A DNA stretch of 64,000 bases from a virus. The notes beneath the pieces are model-generated. The model did not search any database and was not told where the DNA came from. It worked only from the letters and a program-made list of their open reading frames with translations. Made by a program: the position numbers and the translations under genes. This document shows, in pieces, positions 23,930 to 31,565 of this stretch (position 1 is its first letter; each line of letters begins with the position of its first letter). The stretch spans positions 32,897 through 96,896 of the IMG/VR virus record IMGVR_UViG_3300033553_000165; one strand, 5' to 3'.

Positions 23930-25313
23930 TGTCTATTATTTCATCAATATCATCTTCATACTCTACCATTAAGTCTAACGTCTTACGACGGTCGTAGAAG
24001 CGTGATCGTTTGAAATTAGTAACTATGCGAGTTATTTGACCGGAACTGTATTCCCGCATCTTATCAGCAAATATCCGAAGCTGAGAGAATACTTCCCCCG
24101 ATTCTTCATCAACAGCTTTCATTTCATCATAGGTTTGATTCATTGTAAAGAAGAAGTCAAATGGACGAATCTTACCTTTGTCCTCAGAAAGAAATTCTCT
24201 GGTCATAACGAAGTTTGGATCTTTCTTGAGTTCGGAAGGTAAATTTGAAGCCTGTGTAACCGTTCCGACCACAACATTTTGCTCCATAGCTAACTCCTTC
24301 ATAAATCGCCCTATCTTCTGTTGACGGAAACGTTCATTTTGGGGACCATAAGATATTCCGTCTCCAATTTCCAATAACTCCAAATAATCTATAAGTACGA
24401 GCCTCAAATCATCACCATATAACTTCTTCAACTCAATTACAGAATTTCGGATTTCAATAGTAGTAACTCCCCCAAACTTTTCAAACGCCTCAACATATAT
24501 TTCCCCTCGTACCTTTTTAATAATCTGACCGACTTTCTTATATCGGCTCTGCTCCATCTTACCTCCCTTTATATCGTGATACAGTGCCCCAGTCCAAGCT
24601 GAATCTAATCTATCCATAACCTGCCGTTCCGTACCTTCAATCTGGAATAAAGCAACCTTATCTCCTCTACGTGCCGTTTGAACCGCCCAGTGGATAAGCC
24701 ATTGAGATTTACCGATACCTGATTCCGCCATCATTAAAACAACCTCTCCCGTTTCCGGACCACCATTACTAAATTCATCCAGCCTATCTATCACGAAAGG
24801 AACTTTATGGCGAACATCGTCTCCTAAAATCCTTTCGCTATTTCTTTCATTGAAACCCGCAAATACCTTTTTAAAGATTTTGTCTTTAATGCTAAAATTA
24901 TGAATTTCTTCCGCACCTTTAGCAAATACCTTAAAAGCTTCCTTTTCGTCTCCACGGTTGTAAAGCTCTCCGGAAGATTCATAAATCTCCACGAACATAC
25001 TTTCTTTAATAAAATCTTGGAAGGCATCAATCACCGACATCGGGTCAGAAACTTCATTGTCTTTAATTTCAACAATGAAATCCTTAACCTTTTCGTCTTT
25101 TCGTAATTCTACCTGAATAAGTCCTAAGGATGGGACTTTATTTTTTAACCGATAAATTTGGTTAGCTTTTTTCCAGAACTTCTTTTCGTGTTCTAGCGTG
25201 AGATAGGAGTATTTTAAATGTTGCGCTAATATCTCAAAAAATTCTTCTTTTTTAAATGCAATTGTAAATAAATCTAGAATGTACTCACCTGTTAAGTGTT
25301 GATTGTCTGCCAT
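23922..25313 (-). CDS. dnaB: DnaB-type replicative helicase
   Basis: 463 residues. An N-terminal helical domain (1-170) precedes the RecA-like motor. Walker A is AESGIGKSQW (196-205), the Walker B/H2 region is DLRLVLIDYLELL, and motif H3-H4 includes VVVGTVTQASNLP and FKRSRFYDRR with the arginine-finger region. It should form the hexameric 5'-3' helicase at the fork with the phage primase (next gene) and the DnaE-like polymerase. The start overlaps the ANT-protein gene by 22 bases. Confidence 0.9.
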   Translation of the reverse strand: MADNQHLTGEYILDLFTIAFKKEEFFEILAQHLKYSYLTLEHEKKFWKKANQIYRLKNKVPSLGLIQVELRKDEKVKDFIVEIKDNEVSDPMSVIDAFQDFIKESMFVEIYESSGELYNRGDEKEAFKVFAKGAEEIHNFSIKDKIFKKVFAGFNERNSERILGDDVRHKVPFVIDRLDEFSNGGPETGEVVLMMAESGIGKSQWLIHWAVQTARRGDKVALFQIEGTERQVMDRLDSAWTGALYHDIKGGKMEQSRYKKVGQIIKKVRGEIYVEAFEKFGGVTTIEIRNSVIELKKLYGDDLRLVLIDYLELLEIGDGISYGPQNERFRQQKIGRFMKELAMEQNVVVGTVTQASNLPSELKKDPNFVMTREFLSEDKGKIRPFDFFFTMNQTYDEMKAVDEESGEVFSQLRIFADKMREYSSGQITRIVTNFKRSRFYDRRKTLDLMVEYEDDIDEIIDNG

Positions 25314-25777
25314 ACTTTACCGTCGTTATAATCGTACTCCAGGAACGTTCTTTCGTTGGGGGAGCCGAAGTCAATTATATATTTTCCTTTAGTTCGGTCG
25401 TCCGAGTACCAGTGAATAACTCTCTGGTCGTATTCCTTTCTCGTAATACCTAATTTCTTTACAGCTTGTTGAAGATTCGAAACAATCAACCAATATATAT
25501 TACTGTAACTTTTACTTTGAACTTTACCGCTTATGCGATTAAAACCCTTTTCTGTTACTCTTATAACTGGAACAACTGCCCGAAAGTTTTCCTTATCTAC
25601 CAATGTGTGAGTTACCTTAAATGTACCATTTATTATATGATAATCTGTAGGCAACCACCTCCCATTAGTTTTTAACATATACCCATAATCATTCAGCCAT
25701 TCATAAAAATGCTTCCGCTTAAATCCAAGCATCTTTGCTACCTCCGTAACCATTAAATTTCTAGTCGCTTGTCCCAT
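25292..25777 (-). CDS. ANT (antirepressor C-terminal-type) domain protein
   Basis: 161 residues. Residues 8-95 follow the phage antirepressor KilAC/ANT pattern: VTEVAKMLGFKRKHFYEWL, NDYGYMLKTNGRWLPTDY, then a V-rich strand and VTEKGFNRI. The C-terminal ~65 residues are unassigned. ANT domains bind DNA or act as antirepressors. Here the gene sits between UvsW-like and DnaB-like helicase genes rather than in a lysogeny module, so a role in replication initiation or helicase loading is worth considering. It overlaps both neighbours. Confidence 0.65.
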   Translation of the reverse strand: MGQATRNLMVTEVAKMLGFKRKHFYEWLNDYGYMLKTNGRWLPTDYHIINGTFKVTHTLVDKENFRAVVPVIRVTEKGFNRISGKVQSKSYSNIYWLIVSNLQQAVKKLGITRKEYDQRVIHWYSDDRTKGKYIIDFGSPNERTFLEYDYNDGKVWQTINT

Positions 25778-26360
25778 AACCTCGCTTTTTATAAATCTTA
25801 GGATATTGAAGTTTTAATTCTTCCTTACATTCTTTTATTTTAGGGCATTTCATACATAATGGACTCTTGTGGTTATATAGGGTTGTTGCTAATAAACAAT
25901 TGTAAAACCCTTTAACCGTTCCGAAGAACCTAACTTTCTCATCTTCCTCAACGGGATTGAGATTTAAAAGCAAATCGTCCCAGTTTTCTTTTACTAACCT
26001 TGACTTCAATTTAACGTCCGTCTTCAGATTTTTTCTTACAATAAAACCTATAATTTTTTTATCAACCTTCTTCCACCTCGCAATAGCTTTCTTTCCCACA
26101 ATCCACTCAATCTGGATAGCCTTAACGGAGCTCTTACTGTCGTACTTGTACCAATGGTTAAATTGAAATTCAAAATACTGGCGAAGGTAATCTTCCTGGA
26201 GAACTTTAGTCTTGGAAAGTTCTTTTATATCCCGTACAAAATTCTCTATGGTTTTTTCCTTACTGTCCGTGATCTTAAATCTGTAATTGGTTACATTTAA
26301 TACACTGGAATAGTAGTATTTGAATAAATTTACAATTAATCTAAGTTCACTCTTTTTCAT
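25761..26360 (-). CDS. Unknown replication-block protein with C-terminal Cys cluster
   Basis: 199 residues, mostly helical and basic, rich in W, Y and F. Near the C-terminus it has PLCMKCPKIKECKEEL, a CxxCxxxxxC cluster that could bind zinc or part of an iron-sulphur site. I do not recognise the family. It lies between the UvsW-like helicase and the ANT protein with overlaps on both sides (14 and 17 bases), so it is probably a replication factor; a helicase loader is one guess. Confidence 0.6.
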   Translation of the reverse strand: MKKSELRLIVNLFKYYYSSVLNVTNYRFKITDSKEKTIENFVRDIKELSKTKVLQEDYLRQYFEFQFNHWYKYDSKSSVKAIQIEWIVGKKAIARWKKVDKKIIGFIVRKNLKTDVKLKSRLVKENWDDLLLNLNPVEEDEKVRFFGTVKGFYNCLLATTLYNHKSPLCMKCPKIKECKEELKLQYPKIYKKRGYGTSD

Positions 26361-27918
26361 TCAACCATTCTTTTATACTTTCAGTCATAAGGCTAAATTC
26401 GTCGAACATATAAACCTCAAGCCTATCGTTCGGAACTTCTTTACCGTAAACCTCTAATCTATTTAAACTATGTTCAGAAAAGTGCTTAGTTCCTACATCC
26501 ATAATATCTATAATCGCTGCCCGAGTCTTCCCCTCAATTGATCCTAGAACCCTTCCCTGCTTTTGTGTGATATTACTTCCTTCTAAACCTCCGTCGGCTA
26601 AAATCAGTATCTCTGCCTCCGGAAGTGTTATCCCTTTCTTGTAGATATTACTGGCCAATAAGATTTTCCCCTTTCCTTTCAAAAACTTTAATTTTGCCCG
26701 TTCTCGCTCGGTTGGTTTACTGTCCCCACTAATAAACATCTCACCCGTCTCCTCAGAAATAATATATCCGTGCTTCTTGGAATTAAATATGACTAAAGTT
26801 TTCCAGTGGTTCTTTTTACAAGTTTTGATTAATTTCGTAAGAATATGGTTCCGCTCGTCGTTGTGGTGAATTGTCTGAGAAAGATAATCGTGGTAACTTT
26901 CTGCCTTATAAATTCTATTGCGCCTTATGTAATCTGAATGATCATAACTAACCAAGAAAATTTTATCTAAGGCTAAAAATCCCTCATCTTGTAACCGCTT
27001 CTTTTTAACCTCATAACAGATGCCGCCAAAAAATCCTTTAATCTTCAGATTTTCAATCAACCCACCGACCTGTTTGAATGGCGTGGCTGAAAGTCCCAAA
27101 AGTTGATTCATACTTTTACAATTATTTAGAACATTCATACGTTTTGTACTTGAATATTCGTGAATCTCATCTACTATCAGAAAATCAACCTGACGCATAT
27201 ACTTTTGAACCCTTCGCTTCTCAGCATTCTTGATTTTATTCTTAGCTTTAATCTCTTCCTTGCTTAAACTTACCTTTTCCTTGTTAACGGTCTTACTTTC
27301 CGAAACTTTCCCGTACAATTTAGAAGTTAGCGTCTGGATCATAGCGACTGTTACTTGCTTGGGTTCAAAGCCTTTATCGTTAACATATCCCATATCTTCT
27401 AGATTGGCTCCTAAATATCCCGCAATTTCTTCTGTTGCTTGCTTAAATAAGTCAACCGTATCAACTACAAACAAAATATTCGCATTCTCATTAAATTGTA
27501 AAGTTTGCCGGATCGTTTCTGAAGCAATAAACGTTTTACCTCCCCTCGTGGGGACAATCATAATACCAATATTGTTTTTGAAAAATTCGTTAATGCCCTC
27601 CCTCTGGTGTGGGCGCAATTTTTTCGGCAAATCTTTGGGAATTATCTTATGTCGGCTAAATTTATAAGAATCCTTGATTTTGTATTGCAATTCATCCTTA
27701 TCCATATTGTAAATCACCTCATCCAGTAACCCAAAGTCAAAAAAGTCTTTTTTATCGTAAAATCGGTGATAACCATCCCAATCTCCTTTTTTAAAGATTT
27801 CAGAGAAATGAGCCCCATCTACATAAAATTCCAAATATTCCTTAACCCAACGTAATTCTCTTGGTTTATCAGCCGTTAATTTACAACGGGACATATTTAC
27901 ACGTGTTATCGTTATCAT
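26347..27918 (-). CDS. uvsW: UvsW-like superfamily 2 helicase
   Basis: 523 residues. An N-terminal ~95-residue domain precedes LRPHQREGINEFF (Q-motif-like, ~101), Walker A variant PTRGGKTF (123-130), DEIH box in FLIVDEIHEYS, motif III LGLSATPF and motif VI QKQGRVLGS. The layout matches T4 UvsW, which unwinds R-loops and branched DNA and switches origin-dependent to recombination-dependent replication. It is the first gene after the non-coding hub, so transcription of the replication block probably starts just upstream (27919-28399). Confidence 0.88.
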   Translation of the reverse strand: MITITRVNMSRCKLTADKPRELRWVKEYLEFYVDGAHFSEIFKKGDWDGYHRFYDKKDFFDFGLLDEVIYNMDKDELQYKIKDSYKFSRHKIIPKDLPKKLRPHQREGINEFFKNNIGIMIVPTRGGKTFIASETIRQTLQFNENANILFVVDTVDLFKQATEEIAGYLGANLEDMGYVNDKGFEPKQVTVAMIQTLTSKLYGKVSESKTVNKEKVSLSKEEIKAKNKIKNAEKRRVQKYMRQVDFLIVDEIHEYSSTKRMNVLNNCKSMNQLLGLSATPFKQVGGLIENLKIKGFFGGICYEVKKKRLQDEGFLALDKIFLVSYDHSDYIRRNRIYKAESYHDYLSQTIHHNDERNHILTKLIKTCKKNHWKTLVIFNSKKHGYIISEETGEMFISGDSKPTERERAKLKFLKGKGKILLASNIYKKGITLPEAEILILADGGLEGSNITQKQGRVLGSIEGKTRAAIIDIMDVGTKHFSEHSLNRLEVYGKEVPNDRLEVYMFDEFSLMTESIKEWLNEKE

Positions 27919-27984
27919 AATTGGATTTTTCTAAAATAACGTTGTATGTGTTTTTGCTTTTTAGTTTAGAGATATCTTGAGAAA

Positions 27985-28057
27985 TTTAGGTATAAGAGAC
28001 AAACCCCCTCCCCTCAATGTAAATTAATACATTAAAGGAAAAAAGTTTGTACCTAAA
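27985..28057 (-). ncRNA. Long nested inverted repeat, possible structured RNA or origin element
   Basis: TTTAGGT (27985-27991) pairs with ACCTAAA (28051-28057) and ACAAAC (27999-28004) with GTTTGT (28045-28050), separated by a seven-base bulge. Inside, AATGTA/TACATT (28016-28021 with 28028-28033) forms a hairpin. On the minus strand the single-stranded parts would contain a CCTTT run and a GAGGGGAGGGGG run that could pair with each other as well. It lies 67 bases before the UvsW start, so it may be its 5' leader. Confidence 0.4.
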
Positions 28058-28060
28058 CTA

Positions 28061-28135
28061 TCAAGAATTACTTGAGCGAATTTGAGGCTGGCACGGCTCA
28101 CAACCCCTAAAAAGAACCAGTTGCCATTTAAACAT
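28061..28135 (-). other. GC-richer patch with a 24-codon frame
   Basis: On the minus strand an ATG at 28135 opens a frame of 24 residues (starts MFKWQLVLFRGCEPCQPQ) that ends in TGA at 28061. By my count roughly half of the 50 bases at the start are G or C, against about a third in the surrounding genome. The coding reading is weak; the composition shift suggests a conserved RNA or protein-binding segment instead. I could not name it. Confidence 0.25.
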
Positions 28136-28136
28136 A

Positions 28137-28170
28137 AGAAGTTTCTAAGATAACTTAGATTATAACTTCT
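28137..28170 (-). repeat. Nested hairpin
   Basis: AGAAGTT (28137-28143) pairs with AACTTCT (28164-28170), and inside it CTAAG (28145-28149) with CTTAG (28154-28158) around a four-base ATAA loop. No U-run follows. Together with the neighbouring repeat at 27985-28057 it makes the region strongly folded. Confidence 0.4.
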
Positions 28171-28344
28171 CTCCCAACTAAACTTTGGTGAAAATCTTAT
28201 CGGTATCAGATTCTATACCTGATATTTTTAGGAAGGTAATAAAACGATTTTAAGGCATTTTAACGATGTGTTAGGGTTTTCTTAACTACTTACTTCCCTA
28301 CGAAAAGTACAATTATAACCAATAGGATAAATGTGGAAACCAAA

Positions 28345-28372
28345 AGTGCCCTCTAGTATTTTAGAAGGCACT
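28345..28372 (-). terminator. Terminator of the late operon
   Basis: On the minus strand AGTGCC-TTCTA ... TAGA-GGGCACT: two stem segments (28345-28350 with 28367-28372; 28352-28355 with 28362-28365) separated by a single mismatch, then TTTTGGTTT. It lies 28 bases after the last late gene stop (28400). Confidence 0.7.
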
Positions 28373-28399
28373 AATGAGAAAACAATAAAAAATCGAAAA

Positions 28400-29197
28400 T
28401 TAATCGAAGCTGAACAAAACGTCTAAAGATTCACTCTTATTTAAATCCTCACTGAAATCAATAACTAATTGCGGCTTAACTTTTCGTCTAACCCAAATTC
28501 CTAAAGATTTTCCAGCGTCTAAAGAAGCGACTAAAGAAGTTTCTCCGTCAACGTAACCGCTAAAATTAACTATGTTACTTTCGGCAGTTCCCGTTGAAGT
28601 TATTTGAACCACCGCATCGGTCTTCGTTAAGGCTTCTCGTCTTATATAGACGCTCGTGTTTGAATATTTTTGAACCGTAAATTCCGGAACCAACTCAAAG
28701 TGCGCTATAATCTCATCCACCATATGTTCTAAGGTACTGCCGACAAAAAGAATCGCTTGACCTAATAGATTGAAGGTTTCTCCGGAAGCAGGAACCGTAA
28801 CCATTTTTAGGATACAGCTTTCTCGAACGGTTGTTGGATTAAAGAAGTCAGCATTGAAAGGCGATTCTTGAGAACTTCCGATAACTTCTATTTGGTGATC
28901 GTCTGTTGGTTCAACTATCGCCCAATCAAAATCAGCGTCATTATCAACCTCTCCTAAAAAATCTTGATATATTTGCTGAATGGATAAATTGGTTATTGCA
29001 GTTTGAGTTTCGTTATAAATGAAGAAGGCTAAAGTTTCTTCAATTCTATTCTTCTGAGAATAAATGGACAGGGAAGAGAATAACGCTCCTGGTCTCCCAT
29101 TGGGGATCGGCGTTGAAGACATATACCCTCCAAGGCTTTGTGTTTTGTCGTTTTGAGCTGACAGCGAGTGTTTTGCTCCTGAGAATAAAAATTTCAT
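28400..29197 (-). CDS. Tail-tip or fibre-associated protein, 265 residues
   Basis: Not assigned to a named family. The N-terminus (KFLFSGAKHSLSAQNDKTQS, then LGGYMSSTPIPNGRPGALFS) looks like a conserved start I associate with tail-tip proteins of Bacteroidetes phages. The rest is beta-rich with regular T/V/N strands. It is the last late gene, abutting the tail-collar fibre gene, so it probably forms part of the fibre or the receptor-binding tip. Confidence 0.6.
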   Translation of the reverse strand: MKFLFSGAKHSLSAQNDKTQSLGGYMSSTPIPNGRPGALFSSLSIYSQKNRIEETLAFFIYNETQTAITNLSIQQIYQDFLGEVDNDADFDWAIVEPTDDHQIEVIGSSQESPFNADFFNPTTVRESCILKMVTVPASGETFNLLGQAILFVGSTLEHMVDEIIAHFELVPEFTVQKYSNTSVYIRREALTKTDAVVQITSTGTAESNIVNFSGYVDGETSLVASLDAGKSLGIWVRRKVKPQLVIDFSEDLNKSESLDVLFSFD

Positions 29198-31549
29198 TTA
29201 GACTATTTTTTCTATGTATATGAATTTTATATGTTTCGGTTGAATTTTAACATCTTCCACTGCACCATCTTTCTTATTAATTTCCAGACCACCTGTGTAA
29301 GTTGTTCTAGTTAATGGATCTCCGTTAGCGTCCGGAGAAATATGAACTTGGTTAATATTATATCCAGAACCACTCGTATTTCTATCTGAACTTCTACCCC
29401 AAACTTCGTGACGGTGAGATGGAATATTTGCTAAGGTTAATTTAACTTTATCTGTACCTCCCGTTTGACCCAACTCAGTCCAAATTGCCGTACCCATAAC
29501 AAATTGATCTTGCATTTCACTTACAATTCTCCATCCCCAGAATCCTGATCTAACTCCCATACCGTCTACGGTGAAGCTATTTTGAGGAACATCTTTTAAC
29601 ATCCTCACCATACCTTTAGGATTTATATCGGAGTCGTAATGGCAAATCCAATTTCCGGTATCATCAAAGGTACATCTTATGAATAATCCGCTTGAAAGCT
29701 TTTCGGCACTCTTAGAATTATTCTTAATGTAAGCAGTGTCGTTGCTGGTAATGTTTGCTAAAGTTTTGAAAGAAGTAGGATTTGAATAATCTTGAACGAT
29801 TTTAAGTGTAAAATTGTTTAAGGTTATGAATTGATCTATATGTAAAATAAATTCGTTTCCTTGCCTTAAAGAACCCCCTTCTTCATCCGTCTTCGCAAGG
29901 TTAATAACCATATTTGCGGACATACTCAAGGTGCCCGTATAATGTTGATATCTTTTATCCCTACCAACTATCAGATCAACCACTGGGATTGAATTGTCTA
30001 AAGAAGACGTGTTGACTCCAAAAACATCTCCCGTAACAACTTGCCCCTTGAAGTTCCAAAAAGAATCTGGATGAGGACATACCTCTATGAATCCTTTAGT
30101 AAGGTGTCCTGTGTAAGGTTTCAAAGTTCTATTTATAGTTTCTACCTTTAAATTCCCTACATCGTCAAAAGAATCTTCATCATAATATCCTATCGTATCA
30201 TTCGGGAATTTCTTCCAGTCTGTAAAATCATTTTGGATTTTATACCTATAAGTAAGATTGTATTTGTAGCAACTTTCAAAGGACGGAACCTGAAGACTGG
30301 CAATTGGCGTATTTATAGGAAAGTTAAAAATCTTATCAATCAACGCTGTTGTATTTATATCTCCGTCTTGACGAACCTTTACTTCTATCTCTTCATATGG
30401 AGGAGCAATAAATAATGCCGCCTTATCTGTATAATCAGTAGGATTTAAAACATCAAGTGTTACCACGATTTGAGTTCCGGAATCTTGACTGTCGATAATT
30501 TCCTTCCAGTCTCCGTTGGAAGAATAAATTCTCCAGCCGTTAAAATCTCCATTAGTAAATTGCGAAGTATCTTTAAACACCCCACCATTACCTATCAAGA
30601 TACTGATCTTTTTAGAAGAAGTATCTATGGTATAAGAATTTATTCTGAATCCAAATGCTAACTGGATAAAGTTATCCGCTTGCGTGCTAGTTTTTACTCC
30701 GTATCTTATATTCTCAACTCCGATTATTGGATTGGCGGCAGTTCGGTTAATACTTCTTAAGTAATTAAACGCCTCACTCCTCCACCACTTTTTTCTTTTA
30801 TCTTGAATCGTTAAATCTATTCCCGTATTTTTTACCCTTGCTACGAAAAATTCTTTATCGGCTATATGAGCTGGTTCTATGTTAAAGTTGTTTTCCCTTA
30901 CTAATTGAACCTTCACCGAATCATAACGGAAGATCATTTGGTTTTCGGCAGGAACGGGATATCCTGGAGTGAAAGTTCCTACGACCCCATATTTCAAGTT
31001 ATTTTCAGAATTGAAATCTCCGCTAATAATACAACTCGTGTCGTCTATTACTTTAACAACTTCATAATCATCCGCATTTCCATTTAAGGAATTTTCTAAT
31101 CTGATCTTACTCGGATAATTAGGTTGACCTCTTAATACTTTGGTAAATTTAGTACCGACCCCCGTCAAGTTTCCGGTAGCATCTAAAGATACCGTTCCGT
31201 CTTCCGTCGTACTTAGTTGGTGAGATATTTTAACCCAGTACCAATTTCCGTCGTTAGCTATTTCGAAATTCTGCTTTTCTTTGTTAACTATTAAGTTAGC
31301 ATCAGAATCAACCGCCACTCCTTTACCTAAAACTATCTCATCAAAGGGTGTTCCAGCCTTACTAACATAGAAGCACTCTTGCTTTTTTATTTGACCTATA
31401 ACCGGAAATTTCAATTGTTCTACTAAACCGAAACTTGCCGTATCAATTAATGCGTGTCTTTTGAAACCACTATCTTCTAAGAACTCGGTGCGCTTATTTA
31501 ATTCGGCTATCCCTTCAAATAGATTTTCGCTTTGTTTTACCTTAGCCAT
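29198..31549 (-). CDS. Tail fibre protein with tail-collar-type C-terminus
   Basis: 783 residues, beta-rich. Residues ~1-260 begin with a short helical attachment part and strands. The C-terminal ~120 residues follow the phage tail collar (T4 gp12-like) pattern: GWRIVSEMQDQFVMGTAIW, LANIPSHRHEVWGRSSDRN with the metal-binding-type HRH, and a final IKFIYIEKIV strand. Such proteins form trimeric fibres that contact the cell surface. Position after the baseplate genes agrees. The middle part (300-640) probably contains spacer and carbohydrate-contacting strands. Confidence 0.75.
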   Translation of the reverse strand: MAKVKQSENLFEGIAELNKRTEFLEDSGFKRHALIDTASFGLVEQLKFPVIGQIKKQECFYVSKAGTPFDEIVLGKGVAVDSDANLIVNKEKQNFEIANDGNWYWVKISHQLSTTEDGTVSLDATGNLTGVGTKFTKVLRGQPNYPSKIRLENSLNGNADDYEVVKVIDDTSCIISGDFNSENNLKYGVVGTFTPGYPVPAENQMIFRYDSVKVQLVRENNFNIEPAHIADKEFFVARVKNTGIDLTIQDKRKKWWRSEAFNYLRSINRTAANPIIGVENIRYGVKTSTQADNFIQLAFGFRINSYTIDTSSKKISILIGNGGVFKDTSQFTNGDFNGWRIYSSNGDWKEIIDSQDSGTQIVVTLDVLNPTDYTDKAALFIAPPYEEIEVKVRQDGDINTTALIDKIFNFPINTPIASLQVPSFESCYKYNLTYRYKIQNDFTDWKKFPNDTIGYYDEDSFDDVGNLKVETINRTLKPYTGHLTKGFIEVCPHPDSFWNFKGQVVTGDVFGVNTSSLDNSIPVVDLIVGRDKRYQHYTGTLSMSANMVINLAKTDEEGGSLRQGNEFILHIDQFITLNNFTLKIVQDYSNPTSFKTLANITSNDTAYIKNNSKSAEKLSSGLFIRCTFDDTGNWICHYDSDINPKGMVRMLKDVPQNSFTVDGMGVRSGFWGWRIVSEMQDQFVMGTAIWTELGQTGGTDKVKLTLANIPSHRHEVWGRSSDRNTSGSGYNINQVHISPDANGDPLTRTTYTGGLEINKKDGAVEDVKIQPKHIKFIYIEKIV

Positions 31550-31565
31550 TTCTTTAATGTTATTT

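Larger units (their letters stand above)
27919..28399. other. Non-coding hub between late and replication blocks
   Basis: 481 bases with no convincing gene, the longest such stretch in the window. It contains the late-block terminator (28345-28372), at least three inverted-repeat structures (27985-28057, 28137-28170, 28204-28224), a GC-richer patch (about 28061-28130) and a copy of the 12-base motif GGTTTTCTTAAC (28275-28286). It must contain the promoter(s) for the replication block, though I found no exact TAnnTTTG; the closest is TACTTTTC about 25 bases beyond the terminator. It is a good candidate for a replication origin or a small RNA gene. Confidence 0.5.

Noticed and set aside
25292-25777. 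Evidence for lysogeny from the ANT-domain protein
   Set aside because: No integrase, repressor, excisionase or attachment-site candidate was found in the window; ANT domains also occur in lytic phages.
28061-28135. 24-codon gene in the non-coding hub
   Set aside because: Short, Cys/Gln/Arg-rich and overlapping a GC-shifted structured patch; more likely non-coding. Kept only as an unnamed feature.
27919-28399. CRISPR array or tandem repeats in the longest non-coding stretch
   Set aside because: Only inverted repeats of differing sequence are present; no direct repeats with regular spacers.
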